19,197 nucleotides of DNA from Bacteroidota bacterium (lineage in GTDB: Bacteria > Bacteroidota > Bacteroidia > Bacteroidales > B18-G4): assembly GCA_003648575.1 (NCBI GenBank), contig QMPN01000028.1, positions 1 to 19,197 on the forward strand, in the 5' to 3' direction. Positions 14,779 to 19,197 of this stretch are shown here, piece by piece. The translations under genes and the position numbers were made by a program. Below the pieces are notes generated by a model. That model saw nothing but the letters and a program-made list of their open reading frames with translations. It did not search any database and was not told the DNA's origin. Numbering within the stretch: the stretch's first letter is position 1; every line of letters begins with the position of its first letter.

Positions 14779-16218
14779 ATGGAGTACAAATCCCTTTCTA
14801 AGCTCATTGTATTGATTATTTTTCTGGGTCTGCTGCAAGGATACATTTTCGCCCAGGATATTCAGCTTCCCTTGAAAGCCGACAGCATTGCCTGTGATAC
14901 TTTTCCACCACCGAGGTGGTTGGATGGTTATACTTCGAACTACATTCATCATTTATGGTGGCTGAAACCGGAAATAGATGCTATAACACCTATTAATCTT
15001 CTCGGTTACAAACTTTATTTAAATGGGGATTCTATTGATCAAATATTATTTTTCGGTGAAGACACAAGCCATTATTTTGACACAATTGACTTTTGGTTTC
15101 CCCCGGGATTTATAGAATATCATGTATCAGCCCTCTACGAGCAATCACCGTGTGGGCTTCCTGGGGCCATTGAAGAGTCATCCTTGGAAGGCCCACTCGG
15201 AATTTACGGTTACCCGGAAGCATTTATTATGACCTTTATTGAAGACTGGAACACAGGTTCCTTCGATCCAAATCTATGGATTGCTGATGAATACTGGTAT
15301 GTAAATGGGCCTTACGGCCACCCTTATCCCTGTGCAACCTATTCTAACTTTCCGGATTCAGCATACCGACAAAGCCTGATCTCATATTGGATCAATACTA
15401 CATCGAATCCAATAAGCGGCACACAATACATTGATGGGGACATCTACTTTGAATTTGAAGTTAAACTAAACCATCTGCCAATGAGTGGAATCGATTTTCT
15501 GAATATAGAGTTGTTTGATGGAATTGATTGGCATATTCTAGATCAGTTTTCTACGGAACAGGGAAGCTTCGGATGGACAAATAGAGAAATTAATATTACA
15601 GGGCTAGCTAAGGAAAATCTTATCCGGATTGCCTTTGTGGCACATGGTGTAGATGGAGCCAATATTCATGACTGGTACATCGATAATATCAGGGTTTATC
15701 GCGAATGCAATCCTCCCCTTGATCTTCACTGGGTAGCTTATGATGAAGTCATGGCCTGGAGCCCACCCATGCCCCATAGCAGCGATAAAAAACAGGATCA
15801 AAAAGAGCTTCAGGGTTATCGGGTCTATTATGATCTAACCCCTCTGGAATTCACTACAGATACCTTCCATATCATTGATACTCCTTTTGGTTATGGACCA
15901 TATTACGTTGTTGCAGTTTACGAAGACTGCGAACCGGCCTCAAACTACATATACGGCCCCTTATCAGTACCGGATACACCCGGAGAATTAGAGATAACAA
16001 TTTTCCCAAACCCCTGCGATGCAAACCTTAGCATACATTCTTCCGAGCCTATGCAGTCTATTCAAATATTCAATGCACAAGGAGTGCTAGTATTAGATAA
16101 AGAATGCAAGGAAAAAATGAGGAATATTGACACAAGCCCCTTTTCCAACGGAATCTATTTTCTACAAATCCATTCAGCAGATAAAGTCCAACTGAATAAA
16201 ATAATCATACATCATTAG
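14779..16218 (+). CDS. Secreted multidomain protein with T9SS type A sorting domain
   Basis: A 479-residue protein with a signal peptide (1 to ~25, ending 'GYIFAQ') and a T9SS type A C-terminal sorting domain at about 403-479: 'ITIFPNPCDANLSI', 'SIQIFNAQGVLVLD', 'FSNGIYFLQI', 'NKIIIHH'. It should cross the inner membrane by Sec and the outer membrane by T9SS and then be anchored or released at the surface. Between these lie two similar Fn3-like modules (about 43-150, 'GYKLYLNG…EYHVSALYEQSPCG', and about 310-400, 'GYRVYYD…YYVVAVYEDCEP'). They bracket a central beta-sandwich at about 151-308, which opens 'FIEDWNTGSFDPNLW' and closes 'HDWYIDNIRVYRE', like MAM or choice-of-anchor-J domains. No catalytic motif is seen, so an adhesin or binding role is likely. 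The gene looks more AT-rich than its neighbours (by eye) and is flanked by a 57-bp direct repeat pair. Confidence 0.85.
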   Translation: MEYKSLSKLIVLIIFLGLLQGYIFAQDIQLPLKADSIACDTFPPPRWLDGYTSNYIHHLWWLKPEIDAITPINLLGYKLYLNGDSIDQILFFGEDTSHYFDTIDFWFPPGFIEYHVSALYEQSPCGLPGAIEESSLEGPLGIYGYPEAFIMTFIEDWNTGSFDPNLWIADEYWYVNGPYGHPYPCATYSNFPDSAYRQSLISYWINTTSNPISGTQYIDGDIYFEFEVKLNHLPMSGIDFLNIELFDGIDWHILDQFSTEQGSFGWTNREINITGLAKENLIRIAFVAHGVDGANIHDWYIDNIRVYRECNPPLDLHWVAYDEVMAWSPPMPHSSDKKQDQKELQGYRVYYDLTPLEFTTDTFHIIDTPFGYGPYYVVAVYEDCEPASNYIYGPLSVPDTPGELEITIFPNPCDANLSIHSSEPMQSIQIFNAQGVLVLDKECKEKMRNIDTSPFSNGIYFLQIHSADKVQLNKIIIHH

Positions 16219-16239
16219 AAGTTTATTCTCCTTTCCCTA

Positions 16240-16337
16240 CTCATAATTCTTCACTACCAATCTCCACTAATCATTAATCATTAGGATTTCATCACTCAAT
16301 TTGGCATCAGCCACTTGGCACTGGGCACTATTCACTA
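16240..16337 (+). repeat. Heptad tract 6 (14 in-phase 7-nt units), containing the right direct-repeat copy
   Basis: Fourteen heptamers in one phase, from CTCATAA and TTCTTCA through two TAATCAT copies to GGCATCA, GCCACTT, GGCACTG and GGCACTA. Bases 16241-16297 are the right copy of the 57-bp direct repeat found at 14664-14720; the last six units have no counterpart on the left. The tract ends 7 bp before the purB -7 promoter box. Confidence 0.88.
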
Positions 16338-16344
16338 ATTTTTG

Positions 16345-16352
16345 TACTTTTG
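16345..16352 (+). promoter_or_regulatory. Candidate Bacteroidota -7 promoter element for purB
   Basis: TACTTTTG is an exact TAnnTTTG match, 20 bp upstream of the purB ATG at 16373. No good -33 TTTG is seen at 17-21 bp spacing; a TTGG at 16315 is somewhat far. The heptad tract directly upstream would supply the -33 region. Confidence 0.5.
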
Positions 16353-16372
16353 AGGTGCTAAAATCGAATCCC

Positions 16373-17716
16373 ATGGACCTCTCCGTCGTAAGTGCCGTTT
16401 CCCCTGTTGATGGCCGGTATCATAAGCAAACAGAATCGCTTGCCTACTATTTCTCAGAGGCTGCTTTTATCAACTACAGGGTATTTGTCGAGATCGAATA
16501 TTTTATTGCGCTCTGTGAGCTTCCTCTGCCGGGACTGGAAGGTTTTGATAAAGACAAATTCGACGAGGTTCGTGGCATCAGCCGCAACTTTAGCTTTAAG
16601 GATGCCTTTGATGTGAAAGATATCGAAAAGGTGACCAACCACGATGTGAAAGCGGTAGAATATTACATCAAAAAGAAATTTGACAAGATGGGCCTGGGTG
16701 CATTCAAGGAATTCATCCATTTCGGGCTCACCTCGCAGGATATCAACAATACCTCCGTTCCCTACGCCACCAGGCTGGCCTTTGAAGAGGTATTGCTGCC
16801 GCAACTGATCGAGATTCATAAGAAGATCCTTGCCAGGGCAGAAGAGTGGAAAGATATTCCTATGCTTGCCCGCACACACGGTCAGCCGGCCTCCCCCACC
16901 CGCCTGGGAAAAGAGATCGCCGTATTTGCCGAAAGGCTGCAGGCACAGATGGATCTGCTGAAAACCATTCCCTTCTCAGCCAAGTTCGGCGGAGCAACAG
17001 GAAACTTCAACGCCCACCATGTAGCCTATCCCGATATCGACTGGGTGGCCTTTGGCAACGACTTTGTAAACAACAAATTGGGACTGAGCAGGCTGCATAC
17101 AACCACACAGATAGAGCATTACGACAACCTGGCTGCGCTTTTCGATAACCTGAAACGCATCAACACTATCCTGATCGATATGAACAGGGATATGTGGACC
17201 TACATTTCCATGGATTACTTCAAGCAGAAGATCAAGGAAGGTGAAGTGGGCTCCTCGGCCATGCCCCATAAGGTAAACCCCATCGACTTCGAGAATTCGG
17301 AGGGAAACCTGGGCATTGCCAATGCCATGTTCGCCCACCTGTCGCAGGATCTCCCTGTTAGCAGGCTGCAACGTGACCTGACAGATTCAACGGTATCAAG
17401 AAACATTGGCATTCCTTTTGCCCATAGCATGATCGCATTGAAGTCACTGGCAAAAGGACTAGACAAGATGGAATTGAATGCAGCTAAGATCCATGCCGAC
17501 CTGGATGACAACTGGGCAGTGGTAGCAGAGGCCATACAGACCATCTTACGGAGAGAGGGTATCCCCAATCCGTACGAGATGCTCAAAGACCTGACCCGAA
17601 AGAATGAGAAGATCGATAAAGGATCCATTCACAATTTTATAGAACGGCTGGACGTTTCGGATGAAATAAAGACGGAACTGAGAAAGATCACGCCGCATAA
17701 TTATACTGGCGTATAG
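16373..17716 (+). CDS. purB: Adenylosuccinate lyase
   Basis: A cytosolic enzyme of purine synthesis that removes fumarate from SAICAR (giving AICAR) and from adenylosuccinate (giving AMP). The 447-aa product has the fumarase/aspartase superfamily layout. The N-terminus is 'SAVSPVDGRYHKQTESL' (7-23). 'GLTSQDINNT' at 118-127 is in the substrate-binding region, and 'ARTHGQPASPTRLGKE' at 166-181 carries a catalytic His (H169). The signature 'GSSAMPHKVNPIDFEN' at 293-308 includes the mobile-loop catalytic Ser. 'ISMDYF' is at 278-283. It resembles the E. coli-type PurB of about 450 residues. The ATG at 16373 is chosen because it gives the usual short N-terminus; an in-frame extension back to 16301 would be encoded by repeat sequence and lacks family resemblance. 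No other purine gene is adjacent. Confidence 0.96.
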   Translation: MDLSVVSAVSPVDGRYHKQTESLAYYFSEAAFINYRVFVEIEYFIALCELPLPGLEGFDKDKFDEVRGISRNFSFKDAFDVKDIEKVTNHDVKAVEYYIKKKFDKMGLGAFKEFIHFGLTSQDINNTSVPYATRLAFEEVLLPQLIEIHKKILARAEEWKDIPMLARTHGQPASPTRLGKEIAVFAERLQAQMDLLKTIPFSAKFGGATGNFNAHHVAYPDIDWVAFGNDFVNNKLGLSRLHTTTQIEHYDNLAALFDNLKRINTILIDMNRDMWTYISMDYFKQKIKEGEVGSSAMPHKVNPIDFENSEGNLGIANAMFAHLSQDLPVSRLQRDLTDSTVSRNIGIPFAHSMIALKSLAKGLDKMELNAAKIHADLDDNWAVVAEAIQTILRREGIPNPYEMLKDLTRKNEKIDKGSIHNFIERLDVSDEIKTELRKITPHNYTGV

Positions 17717-17835
17717 GTGTTGGGCGTTGGGTGTTGGATGCAATGAAAAATGAAAAATGTAGAATGCCGAATGGAAAATGTAGAAGGGGATTGTAGAGAG
17801 TAGATATTAGAAAGTAGATGTAGATAGAAGATAGA
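17717..17835 (+). repeat. Heptad tract 7 (17 in-phase 7-nt units)
   Basis: The tract starts on the base after the purB stop and holds one phase to within 11 bp of the ABC exporter ATG, filling the whole gap. Units begin as GTGTTGG and GCGTTGG, change to GAAAAAT, GTAGAAT and GGAAAAT, then TAGATAT and TAGAAAG, and end in two AGATAGA copies. On the plus strand it is nearly free of C after the first third, so it is strongly purine-rich. Confidence 0.9.
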
Positions 17836-17845
17836 AGAAGTAAAT

Positions 17846-19197
17846 ATGAAAAGATACGGGAGAGTTTTAAGTTATATCATGCCTTACTGGGTATACGCAG
17901 CATTGAATGTTTTCTTCAATCTGTTCACGATTGTCTTTTCGCTGTTCACCTTTGCACTGCTGGCGCCTTTTCTGAGCCTGCTGTTCGGCAAAACCGAGCT
18001 GATGACCGAAAAGCCTGAATTTTCTTTTAGCTCAGACTCCCTGATCGATTATATGAATTATACGCTCAGCGATATCATACAGTCACAGGGGCCTATGAAT
18101 GCCCTTATGACCATCTGTTTTGTCCTACTGGGCACCTTTTTCCTCAGGAACCTGGGAAGGTTTATGTCGCTGTACTTCATGGCAAAGGTAAGGGTGAGTG
18201 CCGTCAGGGATATCCGCGACGAGGTTTTCAATAAGATACTGGTCCTCCCCCTCTCTTTCTATCATACACGGAAAAAGGGAGATATCATGGCCCGCGTCAC
18301 CACCGATGTTCAGGAGGTAGAATACTCCATCATGAACTACCTCGACATGATCATCCGGGATCCGATCACCATCATCGCTTACTTTATTTTCCTCCTGAGT
18401 ATGAGCCCCAGCCTCACCGTGTTCGTCATCATAGTATTGCCGGTAACGGGATACCTGATCGGAAGGATCGGAAGGAGCCTCAGGCGTAAGTCGAAGGTGG
18501 GTCAGGACAAACTGGCGGGCTTGCTGTCCACTATTGAGGAATCTATTGGCGGACTGAGAATCATTAAGGCCTTTAACTCCATCAATTTCATGGATAAGAA
18601 ATTTGTGGACCAGAACAAGGATTATGCAAAGGTAATCCTGAGCATATACAGGCGCCGCGACCTCTCATCACCCATGAGCGAATTCCTTTCTTCCTGCGTG
18701 ATCATACTGGTACTCTGGTTCGGGGGCGGCCTGGTTCTGGGTGGAGAATCTACTATCAGCGGAGAAATTTTCATCACCTATATGCTGGTATTCTCACAGA
18801 TCATACCACCGGCCAAGACTTTTGCCACCGGCTATTACAGCATGCAAAAAGGACTGGCATCTGCCGACAGGATCTTCGATATTCTTGATGCTGACGAAGT
18901 GATTGAAGAAAAGCCCGATGCCGAAGCCATAAGTGAGTTCAAATCCAAGATCGAATACAGGAATGTGACTTTCCGTTATGAGGAAGATAAAGTACTTGAA
19001 AATATTGAGCTCAATATCGAGAAAGGAAAGATCATAGCCCTTGTGGGACAGTCGGGAGGCGGTAAGTCTACCATGGTCGATCTCCTGCCGCGTTTTTACG
19101 ATACTGTAGAAGGTGGGATCTTTATCGATGATGTGAACCTGAAAGACTATAAGATCGAAGATGTTCGCGGATTGATGGGCATCGTAACACAGGAATC
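17846..19197 (+). CDS. ABC transporter, fused permease/ATP-binding protein (MsbA-like exporter), truncated by the window
   Basis: The frame runs open from ATG 17846 to the window end, 450 codons plus 2 bases. It begins MKRYGRVLSYIMPYWVYAAL and has six hydrophobic segments in the first ~330 residues, the type-1 exporter membrane domain, with coupling-helix sequence 'SFYHTRKKGDIMARVTTDV' typical of MsbA-like half-transporters. The ATPase domain starts near 365 ('IEYRNVTFRYEEDKVLENI'), has Walker A 'GQSGGGKST' at 401-409, and reaches the Q-loop ('IVTQE') at the window edge. ABC signature and Walker B lie outside. It should act as a homodimer that exports a lipid, lipopolysaccharide precursor or other hydrophobic compound; the substrate cannot be told. 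A periplasmic insert at about 50-80 is longer than usual. The gene follows purB across a heptad tract. Confidence 0.92.
   Translation, partial: MKRYGRVLSYIMPYWVYAALNVFFNLFTIVFSLFTFALLAPFLSLLFGKTELMTEKPEFSFSSDSLIDYMNYTLSDIIQSQGPMNALMTICFVLLGTFFLRNLGRFMSLYFMAKVRVSAVRDIRDEVFNKILVLPLSFYHTRKKGDIMARVTTDVQEVEYSIMNYLDMIIRDPITIIAYFIFLLSMSPSLTVFVIIVLPVTGYLIGRIGRSLRRKSKVGQDKLAGLLSTIEESIGGLRIIKAFNSINFMDKKFVDQNKDYAKVILSIYRRRDLSSPMSEFLSSCVIILVLWFGGGLVLGGESTISGEIFITYMLVFSQIIPPAKTFATGYYSMQKGLASADRIFDILDADEVIEEKPDAEAISEFKSKIEYRNVTFRYEEDKVLENIELNIEKGKIIALVGQSGGGKSTMVDLLPRFYDTVEGGIFIDDVNLKDYKIEDVRGLMGIVTQE

Noticed and set aside
14664..16297. Insertion sequence or integron-like cassette formed by the direct repeats
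   Set aside because: There is no transposase or integrase, no terminal inverted repeats and no short target duplication; only direct repeats of heptad type are present, so recombination is possible but a mobile element is not shown.
16301..16372. Upstream in-frame start for purB
   Set aside because: The added residues are encoded by heptad repeat and promoter sequence, and the ATG at 16373 matches the usual N-terminus of the family.

Overview
The window looks like chromosomal DNA of a member of the Bacteroidota. The evidence is a TonB-dependent receptor with an N-terminal carboxypeptidase-regulatory-like domain followed by a DUF4249 lipoprotein, a secreted protein with a type IX secretion (T9SS) C-terminal sorting domain, a DUF2851 C-terminus, a Bacteroidota-type purB, and two exact matches to the Bacteroidota -7 promoter consensus TAnnTTTG. 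A Bacteroidales/Marinilabiliales-like lineage is a guess. No rRNA, tRNA, CRISPR array, transposase or phage gene was seen.

Layout. 1-3264: the end of a DUF2851 gene, a two-helix K+ channel with a cytosolic RCK module (+), and a CPA2 cation/proton antiporter with its own RCK module (-); the last two converge and overlap by 9 bp at their stop codons. 3365-6737: two AGCS-family Na+/amino-acid symporter paralogues (+), separated by an orphan fragment of a T9SS sorting domain. 6955-9218: a membrane-anchored helix-hairpin-helix (ComEA-like) protein and a POT/PTR peptide transporter. 9219-9309: a very strong hairpin and G-quadruplex-capable block between the convergent POT and rhomboid genes. 9310-9978: rhomboid protease (-). 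10178-14191: a likely operon of a beta-rich exported protein, a TonB-dependent receptor and a DUF4249 lipoprotein. 14433-16218: a 62-residue conserved-looking small protein and a T9SS-exported multidomain protein. 16373-19197: purB and the first 450 codons of an ABC exporter.

How the genes fit together. Most of the window concerns membrane transport: K+ and cation/proton exchange, Na+-coupled amino-acid uptake, proton-coupled peptide uptake, TonB-driven outer-membrane import and ABC export. Amino-acid and peptide uptake (AGCS x2, POT) would suit a protein-degrading lifestyle, but this is inference from gene content.

The most unusual structure lies between the genes. At least seven intergenic stretches consist of degenerate tandem repeats with a 7-nt period. 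Each uses different heptamer words, several hold phase for 9 to 19 units, and most start at or within a few bases of the upstream stop codon. One runs through a stop codon and supplies the C-terminus of a protein. Two of the stretches form a 57-bp direct repeat pair (50/57 identical, counted by hand) flanking the T9SS cargo gene. I do not know a described Bacteroidota element that matches this pattern.
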